NCBI GenBank assembly: GCA_963822255.1
Contig: CAWGGV010000003.1
Coordinates: 186,001 to 250,000, forward strand
DNA: 64,000 bases
Reading direction: 5' to 3'
Origin: UBA7803 sp963822255
GTDB lineage: Bacteria; Pseudomonadota; Gammaproteobacteria; Pseudomonadales; Azotimanducaceae
Under the pieces are notes generated by a model. The model saw only the letters and a list, made by a program, of their open reading frames with translations. It was not told the DNA's origin and searched no databases. The position numbers and the translations under genes were made by a program. Shown piece after piece: positions 49,137 through 57,236 of this stretch. Position 1 is the stretch's first letter; the number at the start of each line of letters is the position of its first letter.

Positions 49137-49654
49137 TACGGTCTGGAGCGCGACCGTGCAATCTCCAGTCGCGACCGGGAGGTCGCTCCCACATGCGGGG
49201 ATGAGGTCGCGGTCGAGGCGTCGTGCGCCGCCACCAGCTTCGGCGGCGCGGCTAGCCGCCAGGCCTGCTCGACGATCTGCGGCATGGCGTCCCAGCGCAC
49301 CCGGGTGAGATCGATCAGCACCATGGGGTAGTTCTGGTAGTGCTCGGTCACGTAGAACACCTCGGGGTCCGCCTGCATCAGCATGTGTCGGTCGACGAAG
49401 TCGCAGCGGATCGCCAGACCGCCCTCCGCCTCGCTCCGCAGGCGCGCCAGCAACTTTCCTTTGACTTTGATGGCTGGCGTGCCGTAGGAGCGGCTTTCCT
49501 CCACGGCCGGCAGCTTCCGCGCCAGCACAACCAGGCGAGCGAACGCGGTGGCCAGCTCGGCACCGGGCGCGTGCTTGAGCGGCGCAGGTTCACGCGAGGA
49601 AGTCCCCCGCGGGGCGCCACGGTGTCGGGAGGCAGGTGTTCGCTTGGATGCCAT
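49136..49654 (-). CDS. MmcQ/YjbR-like protein with repeat-derived tail
   Basis: 172 residues. The YjbR fold is visible from ARLVVLARKLPAVEESRSYGTPAIKVKGKLLARL to VLIDLTRVRWDAMPQIVEQAWRLAAPPKLVAAHDA. These small proteins resemble MotA/TetR-type 'CyaY-like' DNA-binding folds, but the function is unknown. A basic ~30-residue N-terminal extension precedes the domain. The last 19 residues (HVGATSRSRLEIARSRSRP) are encoded by a REP-like unit, and the same VGATSRSR string occurs in the XseA tail. Convergent with leuA. Confidence 0.82.
   Translation of the reverse strand: MASKRTPASRHRGAPRGTSSREPAPLKHAPGAELATAFARLVVLARKLPAVEESRSYGTPAIKVKGKLLARLRSEAEGGLAIRCDFVDRHMLMQADPEVFYVTEHYQNYPMVLIDLTRVRWDAMPQIVEQAWRLAAPPKLVAAHDASTATSSPHVGATSRSRLEIARSRSRP
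49169..49193. repeat. REP-like unit, locus D (single copy)
   Basis: GCGACCGGGAGGTCGC followed by TCCCACA, one unit in plus orientation, closely matching the full units of locus B. It is inside the 3' end of the YjbR-like gene and about 0.84 kb from the RAYT gene. Confidence 0.88.
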
Positions 49655-50034
49655 GTTCGTCCCCGGCGCCGAGCGTCCTGGCGGCCGCGCCGCCGATGCC
49701 GCTACGGGCTATATCGGGCCCTTCGCGGCATTGGCGGGAAGAGAGGGTCAACCGAATACCTGGTCACCTGGGTGCACACATTGACGTACACAACTGCGGA
49801 CTGGCGCGAAACAGCGCCCGATTCAAAGGGCCGTGCACCGGCACCAACAGCGCCTGAATCGAACGGATCGTCCAGTTGCTTTCCGCATTGGCCGCCCGCC
49901 TTGCAGTCGACCTCGTCGGCGTCGCGCCGCTCGACGCGGTGTTCGCCGATCACCTCCCGTCGAATATCCAGTTCTCACACCCGATTAGGCGTTCGGCTGA
50001 TTCGCCCGTACCATCAGCGCCCTAATCTACGGGC
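49655..50034. other. 380-bp stretch without a supported gene
   Basis: Between the YjbR-like start and the RAYT start. Short open frames exist but none resembles a protein family. It is more A/T-rich than the surroundings near 49780-49800 and may hold the RAYT promoter and remnants of an older insertion. No inverted repeat matching the REP core was seen here. Confidence 0.4.
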
Positions 50035-50724
50035 ATGAATCGCAAGCGCCCGGCACAAATCGCAATGACGCTGACCCCCGCCGGCCGCGGCGGCTGGCGT
50101 CCAGGCGCTGGCAGGAAACCCGCGCCCCACGCACGCGTTCTACATCGCGCCAGGCAGCGGATTCCCGTTCACTGTCCGGTGCACGTCACGGTGCGGGTCC
50201 GCCGCGGGGTGCCGAGCCTCCGCGTGCACCGGTTCGTGCGGGCGTTCCGGGCCAGTCTCACAGCGTGTTGCGTGCGCGCAGGCTTCCGGGTCGTGCATTA
50301 CTCCATCCAGCGCAATCACCTGCACTTCCTCATCGAGGCGCGAGGCAAGGGCGCCCTCGGTCGCGGCATGAAGAGCTTGTCGGCACGCATCGGCCGCTGC
50401 GCGAACCGGGTCTTCGGTCGGCGCGGTCCGGTGCTCGACGGGCGGTATCACCACCGGGTACTGCGCACGCCGCGAGAGGTACGGCGCGCCTTGGCCTACT
50501 TGCTGCTGAACGCGCGCCACCACTTCTACGAGCGCCACCGGAGATTGCCGCCCGACAGCCGGCCGGATGCAGCCAGCTCGGCGCCATGGTTCGACGGCTG
50601 GAGTCGATCCCGGCCACCACCGCCAGGACGGACAATGGAAGTGGCCCCCGCCCGAGCCTGGTTGCTGTGCAGCGGGTGGCGGCGCAATGGCTTGATCGAC
50701 CCGGACGAGATTCCGGGGCGGTGA
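50035..50724 (+). CDS. REP-associated tyrosine (Y1/IS200-type) transposase, RAYT-like
   Basis: 229 residues. The N-terminus RGGWRPGAGRKPAPHARVLHR and the PVHVTVRVRRGVPSLR segment are typical of single-copy chromosomal Y1_Tnp proteins. The HUH metal site is His95-Leu-His97 (QRNHLHFLIEA) and the candidate nucleophile is Tyr155 (RALAYLLLNARHH). Such enzymes cut single-stranded DNA at REP palindromes and are thought to spread them. REP-like units occur at four loci in this window, the nearest 0.84 kb upstream. No flanking IS ends are seen, which favours a domesticated RAYT over an active IS200. Confidence 0.85.
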   Translation: MNRKRPAQIAMTLTPAGRGGWRPGAGRKPAPHARVLHRARQRIPVHCPVHVTVRVRRGVPSLRVHRFVRAFRASLTACCVRAGFRVVHYSIQRNHLHFLIEARGKGALGRGMKSLSARIGRCANRVFGRRGPVLDGRYHHRVLRTPREVRRALAYLLLNARHHFYERHRRLPPDSRPDAASSAPWFDGWSRSRPPPPGRTMEVAPARAWLLCSGWRRNGLIDPDEIPGR

Positions 50725-50892
50725 GACTGGCGCTGCCGGCCCGGTCACGAGATCGAGCTTGAAGAACTGCGCGGGAAGATCGGCGAACTGGTTGCTGAGC
50801 TGCGGCGCGTCTTCGAGCAACAGAATCTGGCCCCGATGCGTCAGATCGACGCCGGGTATCTGAGCACGGGCGGTACGGGCCCCGGCAGATGA
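50725..50892 (+). other. 55-codon open stretch directly after and in frame with the RAYT stop
   Basis: After the RAYT TGA (50722-50724) the same frame stays open for 55 codons to TGA 50890-50892. It includes HEIELEELRGKIGELVAELRRVFEQQN, which looks like a coiled-coil helix. No start codon with a ribosome site is apparent. It may be a gene fragment or chance; no family is recognised. Confidence 0.3.
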
Positions 50893-51385
50893 AGCGCGCC
50901 CTGGTGCGTGTCCGGTGTTCGACCCGCCGAACCGGGGCTGGTGCGCTGATGTGATCTACTGCGGAACGCGGCTACGAAGTTCTGGAGCGGAGGTAACGCG
51001 AAGGAATGAATTTGATAAGCCGCCGAAGGAACAACCCGCGAAGAAGACAAAAGGGGGAGCGCCTGAGGCGGATGGCGACCCGCCTGAGGGCTTTGGGATG
51101 AGAGGGCTTGGACCATCGGTGAGCCCCTGCTCCGATTGCCCAAACGCTACGCCTCTGGATCGTCCGTCCTCAAGCAGCCATTCCGCGTCGATCTCTTTTG
51201 GGAACCCGGCGGCAGGCCTCATGCGAGGCCGACCAGCGAGGATTGACGAGGGCTCTTGTACAGGAGGCGCTTGCCTGGTGCAGCGTTAACATTGCAGCTA
51301 AGCCGTTCGCGATTGCGCCGGCATGTTTCCGCTGAGAGTTGTTCCAGGGGAGGGGCCGCTTCTCTTTCCATTGTGGAAACGCGGC
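50893..51385. other. 493-bp stretch without a supported gene
   Basis: Between the RAYT region and the CorC-like stop. Somewhat less GC-rich than the flanks, e.g. GAAGAAGACAAAAGGGGG around 51040. Open frames of up to about 90 codons on the minus strand show no recognisable domain. Possibly decayed mobile-element or intergenic DNA. Confidence 0.4.
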
Positions 51386-52675
51386 TCACGCCGATCCGTT
51401 CTCCGCGCTCGATGCGGCCCGGGTGATCTTCAGGTTCCTGATGACGTTGTCCTTGATCTGCAACGTCTCGATGAGGTAGTCGCCGATGCGCAGACACAGG
51501 TTGCTGTCCGGCAGCATTTCGAGATGCTCGAGCACCAGCCCGTTCAGGGTCTTTGGCCCGTGGGTGGGAAGGTCCCACTCCAGGGCGCGGTTGATGTCGC
51601 GCAGCACCGCCAGCCCGTCGATGACGTACGAGCCGTCGTCCTGGGGATGGATCTCCGGGATGTTAGCGGCGAAGTCGGTGGTGAACTCGCCGACGATCTC
51701 CTCGAGGATGTCTTCCAGGGTGACGATGCCGCGCACGTCGCCGTACTCGTCCACCACCAGGGCGATGCGCTTCTTCTCCTTCTGGAAGTTGATGAGCTGG
51801 GTGTGCAGAGGGGTCGCTTCGGGGACGTAGTAGGGTTCTTCCGTGAGCTGCAGCAGGTCGCTCCGGCTGAGCTCGGCGGCGGGCAGGAATCGCGTCAGGC
51901 GCCGGAGGTGCAGAACTCCCAGCATGTTGTCGACGTCGTCCTTGTAGACCGGCAGGCGCGTGTGCTGGCTGGAGGCGAGCTGGCTCAGGATGTCACTCAT
52001 ATCGTCGTTGACGTCGATGCCGACGATCTCCGAGCGCGGCACCATGATGTCGTCCACCGTGACCGTCTCCAGATCGAGAATGGAAAGCATCATGTTCTGG
52101 CGCTTTTCCGGCAGCACCACGCCTTCGTTGACCACCGTGCGCAGCTCTTCGGCGGTCAGGCTGTCCCGGTCGTTGTCCTCGTCATGGTGCTTCGGCAGAA
52201 ACGGCTTCACCAGGACATTGGAGACTCCGTTGATGAACCATACCCCCGGATACAGCAACCTCAGCAACGGTTCGAGAAGATAGACGCTGCGGTAGGCGAT
52301 GGGCTCTGGACGCTGGGCGGCAATGGTCTTGGGCGCCACCTCCGAAAAGATCAGGAAAACGATCGTCGCCAGCACCGGCGCCAGCACCACGCCCGTGTCC
52401 CCCATCAGGCGGATGCCGAGCACGGTGGCAAGGCTGGCGGCGGTGAAGTTGACCAGGTTGTTGCCGATGAGGATCACCCCCAGCAGACGGTCCGGACGCC
52501 TGAGCAGGTGGTCGGCCTTGACGGCGCCCCGGTGCCCTTCCTTGACCAGATGGCGCAGGCGGTAGCGGTTCAAGGCCATCATGGCGGTCTCGGAACCGGA
52601 GAAGTAGGCAGACATCACCACCAGCACGACGACGATGACGGCCAATGCCCCGGACGACAGCTCGGCAAGGTTCAT
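51386..52675 (-). CDS. HlyC/CorC (CNNM)-family transporter, CBS domains
   Basis: 429 residues. N-terminal DUF21/CNNM membrane domain (VIVVVLVVMSAYFSGSETAMMALNRYRLRHL, then further helices). Next come two CBS domains (VDDIMVPRSEIVGIDVNDDMSDI, LPVYKDDVDNMLGVLHLR) with EYGDVRGIVTLEDILEEIVGE, and a C-terminal CorC_HlyC domain (SYVIDGLAVLRDINRALEWDLP). The family is linked to Mg2+/Co2+ homeostasis. Next to ypjD and ffh, as in E. coli and Pseudomonas (yfjD-ypjD-ffh). Confidence 0.93.
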   Translation of the reverse strand: MNLAELSSGALAVIVVVLVVMSAYFSGSETAMMALNRYRLRHLVKEGHRGAVKADHLLRRPDRLLGVILIGNNLVNFTAASLATVLGIRLMGDTGVVLAPVLATIVFLIFSEVAPKTIAAQRPEPIAYRSVYLLEPLLRLLYPGVWFINGVSNVLVKPFLPKHHDEDNDRDSLTAEELRTVVNEGVVLPEKRQNMMLSILDLETVTVDDIMVPRSEIVGIDVNDDMSDILSQLASSQHTRLPVYKDDVDNMLGVLHLRRLTRFLPAAELSRSDLLQLTEEPYYVPEATPLHTQLINFQKEKKRIALVVDEYGDVRGIVTLEDILEEIVGEFTTDFAANIPEIHPQDDGSYVIDGLAVLRDINRALEWDLPTHGPKTLNGLVLEHLEMLPDSNLCLRIGDYLIETLQIKDNVIRNLKITRAASSAENGSA

Positions 52676-52745
52676 GACTGGTACGGGAAGGGCTGCTCCG
52701 GCGGCGGCGTGCGCCGCGCGTCGGCTGGCGTGTGAACGGCCGGAT

Positions 52746-53576
52746 TCACGACGAGTAGCTCCGGTGAAGCAGAATTTCCAGCACGAACTTGGAGCCGAAG
52801 TAGCCGAGCACGAGCAGCGAGAACGCGATCAGCGTCCAGGCGGTGGCCGTGGTGCTCCGCCAGCCGAAGAAGTGCCGGCCGGTGAGGAGCACGGCGTAGA
52901 CGGCCCAGGAAGCGATGGACAGCACCGTGTGATGCACCACGTGCTGGGCAAACATGTTGTCGAGGAAGATGAACCCCGTGACGATGGAAACGGTCAGGGT
53001 GATGATCCCCGTCCACAGCAGGCTGAACAGCAGTGCCTCCATGGTTTCCAGCGGCGGCAGCAGGCGCAGTGACCGGAGTGGCCCCCGGGCCTTCAGCGCG
53101 TGCTCCTGATAGGCCAGGAGGACGGACTGACAGGCTGCCATGAGCAGGATCGTGTAGGCGAACAGCGAGAATGTGATGTGCGCCACCAGCACCGGGGCCA
53201 GCGACTCGCGGGCCTCGAACCCGGTCTGGCCGAACAGGCTCGCGACAATGGCGGCCGCGCCGAGCGGCAGCGCCAGCACGAGCAGGTTCTGCACCGGCAA
53301 CCGGGCCGATGCCAGCACCAGGAACAGAATCATCAGCAAGGTGACCAGGCTGGCGGACGTGAAGAGCCCGAGATACAGGCCGGTGGGGGTATGCACCTGC
53401 AGGTACGTGGCGACGCCGTGAAGGACCAGCGCCGGCAAGATGACGGCGAGCAGCATGCCCAGGGAAGAGGTCCGCTGACGCCGAAGATTGCGGATCTGCA
53501 GGGTGGCAGCCATGGCGTACAGTGAAGCGGCCGCGACGCTGGCGATCGCCGTCAGGCCGGAAATGGTCGACGCCAT
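52746..53576 (-). CDS. ypjD: Cytochrome c assembly-like inner-membrane protein YpjD
   Basis: 276 residues with eight hydrophobic helices. The CcsA/ResC-like region contains FLDNMFAQHVVHHTVLSIASWAVYAVLLTGRHFFGWRS, with the conserved His residues and WTG upstream (LLFSLLWTGIITLTVSIVTGF). Homology starts at MASTISGLTAIASVAAASLYAM, so the ATG at 53576 is preferred over the longer frame beginning at 53729, which would run into the ffh promoter. Role in E. coli unclear; fold shared with haem-handling proteins. Confidence 0.9.
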   Translation of the reverse strand: MASTISGLTAIASVAAASLYAMAATLQIRNLRRQRTSSLGMLLAVILPALVLHGVATYLQVHTPTGLYLGLFTSASLVTLLMILFLVLASARLPVQNLLVLALPLGAAAIVASLFGQTGFEARESLAPVLVAHITFSLFAYTILLMAACQSVLLAYQEHALKARGPLRSLRLLPPLETMEALLFSLLWTGIITLTVSIVTGFIFLDNMFAQHVVHHTVLSIASWAVYAVLLTGRHFFGWRSTTATAWTLIAFSLLVLGYFGSKFVLEILLHRSYSS

Positions 53577-53625
53577 CGGTAGGTAGTCATCATGACGATT
53601 CAGTGTGGCACAACCCGTGGGGGGC

Positions 53626-53660
53626 GTGAAGGGCCGCTCGCCCAGCGGGCTGCCCTTCAC
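53626..53660. promoter_or_regulatory. 9-bp inverted repeat upstream of ffh
   Basis: GTGAAGGGC (53626-53634) and GCCCTTCAC (53652-53660), a perfect 9-bp palindrome with a 17-nt centre, in the divergent gap between ypjD and ffh and just upstream of the ffh promoter. It could be an operator or a hairpin; no regulator is known to me. Confidence 0.4.
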
Positions 53661-53669
53661 CGGCGGCGC

Positions 53670-53699
53670 CGGACAGCGAGGGCGGCGAGGCGTTATAAT
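53670..53699 (+). promoter_or_regulatory. ffh promoter
   Basis: TATAAT at 53694-53699 with CGGACA (53670-53675) 18 bp upstream as a weak -35. Initiation would fall about 25 nt before the ffh ATG. Confidence 0.65.
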
Positions 53700-53731
53700 C
53701 CGGGCGCAGCCACTACGATGCCTCTGCACTC

Positions 53732-55105
53732 ATGTTCGACAGTCTCTCGGAAAAGCTGACTCACACCCTGCGGGGTATCACCGGTAAGGCGCGTCTGACG
53801 GAGGAAAACGTCAGCGCCGCCTTGCGCGACGTGCGCATGGCGCTGCTCGAAGCCGACGTGGCGCTGCCGGTGGTGAAGGAATTCATCGACCACGTCAAGC
53901 AGCAGGCGCTGGGTCAGGTGGTCGATTCCGCGCTCAATCCCGGCGAAGCGTTCGTCAAGATCGTGCACGACGAACTGGTCAGGGTGATGGGGGAGGCCAA
54001 CGATGGGCTGAATCTCAACACCAAGCCGCCGGCCATCGTGCTGATGGCCGGATTGCAGGGCGCCGGCAAGACCACCACGGTGGGCAAGCTCGCCCGCTTC
54101 CTGAAGGAGCGTCAGAAGAAGAAGGTCGCCGTGGTGAGCACCGACGTTTATCGTCCCGCCGCCATCGACCAGCTGGAAACTCTCGCCGCCGAGGTCGGCG
54201 CCTACTTCGTGGCATCTCATGGCGACGAGAAGCCGCTCGCCATCGCCGAACGTGCCGTGAAGGAAGCCAATACCCAGTTCGCCGACGTGCTGCTGGTGGA
54301 CACCGCCGGGCGGCTCGCCATCGACGAGGCGATGATGGCGGAGATCCGCACCCTGCAGCAGGCGCTCGATCCCATCGAGACGCTGTTCGTGGTGGACGCC
54401 ATGACCGGCCAGGACGCGGCAAACACGGCCAAGGCCTTCAACGACGCGTTGACCCTCACGGGCGTGGTGCTCGCCAAGGCCGACGGCGATGCCCGGGGCG
54501 GTGCTGCGCTGTCGGTGCGCTCCATCACCGGCAGGCCCATCAAGTTCATCGGCATGGGCGAGCGCACCGACGCGTTGGAACCGTTCCATCCGGACCGGCT
54601 GGCGTCGCGCATCCTCGGCATGGGAGACGTGCTCTCGCTGATCGAGGAGGCGGAGCGCAAGGTCGACCGTAAGAAGGCCGAGAAGCTCGCCCGCAAGATG
54701 CAGAAAGGCAGGAAGTTCGACCTCGCCGACTTCCGCGACCAGCTCGAGCAGATGTCCAACATGGGCGGCATCGGCAGCATGCTCGAGAAGCTGCCGGGCA
54801 TGTCGCAGATTCCTGCCGCCGCCCAGGCACAGCTCGACGACGGCATGTTCAAGCGCATGGCGGTCATCATCGATTCGATGACGCCTCACGAGCGCCGCTT
54901 TCCGGACGTCATCAACGGCTCGCGCAAGCAGCGCATCGCCCGTGGTGCCGGCGCCGAGGTGCCGGAGGTGAACCGGGTGCTCAAGCAGCACAAGCAGATG
55001 CAGAAGGTGATGAAGAAGGTGACCCGCAAGGGCGGCATGCAGAAGATGATGCGCGGCATGCAGGCCATGCAGGGGCAGCGGCGCCCGCCGGGGGTCCGTG
55101 GCTGA
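53732..55105 (+). CDS. ffh: Signal recognition particle protein Ffh
   Basis: 457 residues. Targets nascent membrane proteins to SecYEG with 4.5S RNA and FtsY. N domain, then the GTPase with GLQGAGKTTTVGKLARFL (P-loop), DTAGRLAIDEAMM and TKAD-equivalent LAKADGDARGGAALS. The C-terminal M domain is Met-rich (QMSNMGGIGSMLEKLPGM, GGMQKMMRGMQAMQG). Normal length and complete. The gene starts the stretch ffh-rpsP-rimM-trmD-rplS. Confidence 0.97.
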   Translation: MFDSLSEKLTHTLRGITGKARLTEENVSAALRDVRMALLEADVALPVVKEFIDHVKQQALGQVVDSALNPGEAFVKIVHDELVRVMGEANDGLNLNTKPPAIVLMAGLQGAGKTTTVGKLARFLKERQKKKVAVVSTDVYRPAAIDQLETLAAEVGAYFVASHGDEKPLAIAERAVKEANTQFADVLLVDTAGRLAIDEAMMAEIRTLQQALDPIETLFVVDAMTGQDAANTAKAFNDALTLTGVVLAKADGDARGGAALSVRSITGRPIKFIGMGERTDALEPFHPDRLASRILGMGDVLSLIEEAERKVDRKKAEKLARKMQKGRKFDLADFRDQLEQMSNMGGIGSMLEKLPGMSQIPAAAQAQLDDGMFKRMAVIIDSMTPHERRFPDVINGSRKQRIARGAGAEVPEVNRVLKQHKQMQKVMKKVTRKGGMQKMMRGMQAMQGQRRPPGVRG

Positions 55106-55116
55106 GGCCGCAGCGC

Positions 55117-55144
55117 TTGCATGCCACCGGCCTTGCTTTACAAT
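55117..55144 (+). promoter_or_regulatory. rpsP-operon promoter
   Basis: TTGCAT (55117-55122), a 16-bp spacer and TACAAT (55139-55144), ahead of the rpsP ATG at 55173. Promoters at this place drive the rpsP-rimM-trmD-rplS operon in relatives. Confidence 0.6.
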
Positions 55145-55172
55145 ACCGCGCCTTTCGAATCAGGGTAGGTTC

Positions 55173-55457
55173 ATGGTCACGATTCGCCTCTCGAGGCAGG
55201 GGTCGAAGAAGAATCCCTTCTATCACATCACCGTCGCCGAACGGACTGCCGGACGCGATGGGCGGTTCGTGGAGCGATTGGGCTTCTACAATCCCGTGGC
55301 CCGGGGCGGCGAAGAGACGCTCAGGGTCGACGTCGAGCGCGCCGACTACTGGATCGCCCAGGGTGCGCAACCGTCCGAGCGCGTCAAGAAGCTCATCGGC
55401 CGCGCCAGAAAGAACGCCGCGGCGCCGGCCCCAGAGGCCGCCGGGGCCCAGGCTTAG
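55173..55457 (+). CDS. rpsP: 30S ribosomal protein S16
   Basis: 94 residues. MVTIRLSRQGSKKNPFYHITVAERTAGRDGRFVERLGFYNP is the diagnostic S16 start, so the longer open frame from 55098 is rejected. It ends in an Ala/Pro-rich tail (NAAAPAPEAAGAQA) a little longer than in E. coli (82). First gene of the classical rpsP-rimM-trmD-rplS operon. Confidence 0.97.
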   Translation: MVTIRLSRQGSKKNPFYHITVAERTAGRDGRFVERLGFYNPVARGGEETLRVDVERADYWIAQGAQPSERVKKLIGRARKNAAAPAPEAAGAQA

Positions 55458-55484
55458 GCCGGGCGGCGCTGCCGCCGGCCGCCG

Positions 55485-55985
55485 GTGGATCTGGTCGTGG
55501 TCGGCCGCGTCGGCGCGCCGCACGGCATTGCCGGCGCGCTCAGGATCACGTCGGCGACCCAACCCCCGGACAACCTCGAGCGCTACCGGCCCTGGCTGGT
55601 CGGCCGGGACGGTGACTTCCGCGAGGTGAAGGTGCTGTCTCTGACGCCCGCCGGCCGGGGTTACGTGGCGATGTTCGAAGGAATCGACGATCGCGAGCGG
55701 GCCCGCGCGTTGACCGGGCTGTCCATTGCCGTGCCTCGCGCCGTGCTCCCGGAGCTGCCGGTGGATGAGGAATACTACTGGCAGGATCTGATCGGCATGA
55801 CGGTGACGGATACCGCGGGCCGGCGGCTCGGCAGGGTCCGGGAGCTGATTGCCACGGGTGCCAACGACGTGCTGGTCATCGACGACGGAACCCGCGAAAC
55901 CCTGGTGCCGTTCGCCGCCGGGTTCGTGACGAACGTGAATCTGGCCGAACGGGTCCTCGTGGTCGACTGGCAGGATCCGATCTGA
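55485..55985 (+). CDS. rimM: Ribosome maturation factor RimM
   Basis: 166 residues, GTG start. RimM binds S19 and assists maturation of the 30S head. N-terminal RimM domain VVVGRVGAPHGIAGALRITS and the PRC-barrel part EYYWQDLIGMTVTDTAGRRLGRVRELIATGANDVLVI. Complete and of normal length. It lies 27 nt after rpsP and 31 nt before trmD. Confidence 0.96.
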   Translation: MDLVVVGRVGAPHGIAGALRITSATQPPDNLERYRPWLVGRDGDFREVKVLSLTPAGRGYVAMFEGIDDRERARALTGLSIAVPRAVLPELPVDEEYYWQDLIGMTVTDTAGRRLGRVRELIATGANDVLVIDDGTRETLVPFAAGFVTNVNLAERVLVVDWQDPI

Positions 55986-56016
55986 GGCCGGCAATCGCCC
56001 GGCGGGAGGCCCGGCC

Positions 56017-56814
56017 ATGTGGTTCGGTGTGGTGAGCCTGTTTCCGGAGATGTTCCGTACCGCCACCGGGTCCGGAGTGCTCGGGCGCGCCGTGACCGAG
56101 GACGTGGTGCGACTGGAGGTGTTCAACCCCCGGGATTTTACCCGCGACCGGCATCGCACCGTGGACGACCGGCCCTACGGCGGTGGACCAGGCATGGTGA
56201 TGATGACCGAGCCGCTGCTGGCAGCCATCGACGCAGCCCGCGACGCCTGGACCGCCGTCCGCGGCGAGCCGAGCCGGGGGGCGCCGTCGCAGTCGCCGCG
56301 GGTGATCTATCTTTCCCCCCAGGGCCGGCGGCTGGAGCAGCGCCGGGTGCGCGAGCTCGCCGGCGAGGCCGCACTTATTCTGCTCGCCGGGCGTTACGAG
56401 GGCATCGACGAGCGGGTGATCGATGCCGCCGTGGACGAGGAGATCTCCATCGGCGACTACGTGCTCACCGGTGGCGAGCTGCCGGCGATGGTGCTGATCG
56501 ACGCCGTGTCCCGCCATCTGCCGGGAACTCTCGGCAACGCGGCGTCGGCGGTGGACGAGTCTCACCTTGATGGTTTGCTCGATTACCCGCACTATACGCG
56601 CCCGGAATATTCCGCCGGCCGGAACGTGCCCTCGGTGCTGCTCACCGGGGATCACGGCGCAGTGCAGCGCTGGCGGCGCCAGCAGGCATTTTGGCGTACC
56701 TGGCAACGGCGGCCGGATCTTCTCGCCGGGCGCGACTGGTCGCCGGAAGACCGCGCACTGCTGGCTTCGCGCCTGGCCGAACGCTCGGAGCGCGGGGACG
56801 ATGACGCCGGCTGA
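56017..56814 (+). CDS. trmD: tRNA (guanine-N1)-methyltransferase TrmD
   Basis: 265 residues. Makes m1G37, which prevents frameshifting. SPOUT trefoil knot with LSPQGRRLEQRRVRELAGEAALILLAGRYEGIDERVI and SIGDYVLTGGELPAMVLIDAVSRHLPG; the C-terminal domain has RPEYSAGRNVPSVLLTGDHGAVQRWRRQQA. Complete. A 71-bp gap containing short direct repeats separates it from rplS. Confidence 0.97.
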   Translation: MWFGVVSLFPEMFRTATGSGVLGRAVTEDVVRLEVFNPRDFTRDRHRTVDDRPYGGGPGMVMMTEPLLAAIDAARDAWTAVRGEPSRGAPSQSPRVIYLSPQGRRLEQRRVRELAGEAALILLAGRYEGIDERVIDAAVDEEISIGDYVLTGGELPAMVLIDAVSRHLPGTLGNAASAVDESHLDGLLDYPHYTRPEYSAGRNVPSVLLTGDHGAVQRWRRQQAFWRTWQRRPDLLAGRDWSPEDRALLASRLAERSERGDDDAG

Positions 56815-56885
56815 GCGGCAAGCGCGTACGTACGAAAGTGCGTACGGGAAACGACTGGTGTAACGACTGGTGTGAGGAGCGACAG

Positions 56886-57236
56886 GTGCGCAGGAATAAG
56901 GTAATCGAGGCGCTCGAGAACGAGCAGCTCAAGTCGGACGTGCCGGATTTCGGCGCCGGCGACACGGTGGTGGTTCAGGTCAAGGTCCGCGAGGGCAGCC
57001 GTGAGCGCTTGCAGGCGTTCGAAGGGGTGGTCATCGGCCGCCGCAACCGTGGGCTGAACTCTTCCTTCACCGTTCGCAAGATTTCTCACGGTGTGGGAGT
57101 GGAGCGAACGTTTCAGCTTCACAGTCCGCAAATCGCCCAGATCGACGTCAAGCGCCGCGGCGACGTCCGCCAGGCCAAGCTCTACTACCTGCGCGAGCGG
57201 TCGGGACGATCTGCCCGGATCAAGGAAAAGGTCTGA
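56886..57236 (+). CDS. rplS: 50S ribosomal protein L19
   Basis: 116 residues from the GTG at 56886 (MRRNKVIEALENEQLKSDVPDF), preceded by TGAGGAG. A frame extending to 56838 adds an unlikely Cys/Trp-rich start and is rejected. Conserved L19 sequence: RLQAFEGVVIGRRNRGLNSSFTVRKISHGVGVERTFQLHSP and AKLYYLRERSGRSARIKEK. The TGA stop overlaps a possible CTG start of xerD. Confidence 0.96.
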   Translation: MRRNKVIEALENEQLKSDVPDFGAGDTVVVQVKVREGSRERLQAFEGVVIGRRNRGLNSSFTVRKISHGVGVERTFQLHSPQIAQIDVKRRGDVRQAKLYYLRERSGRSARIKEKV

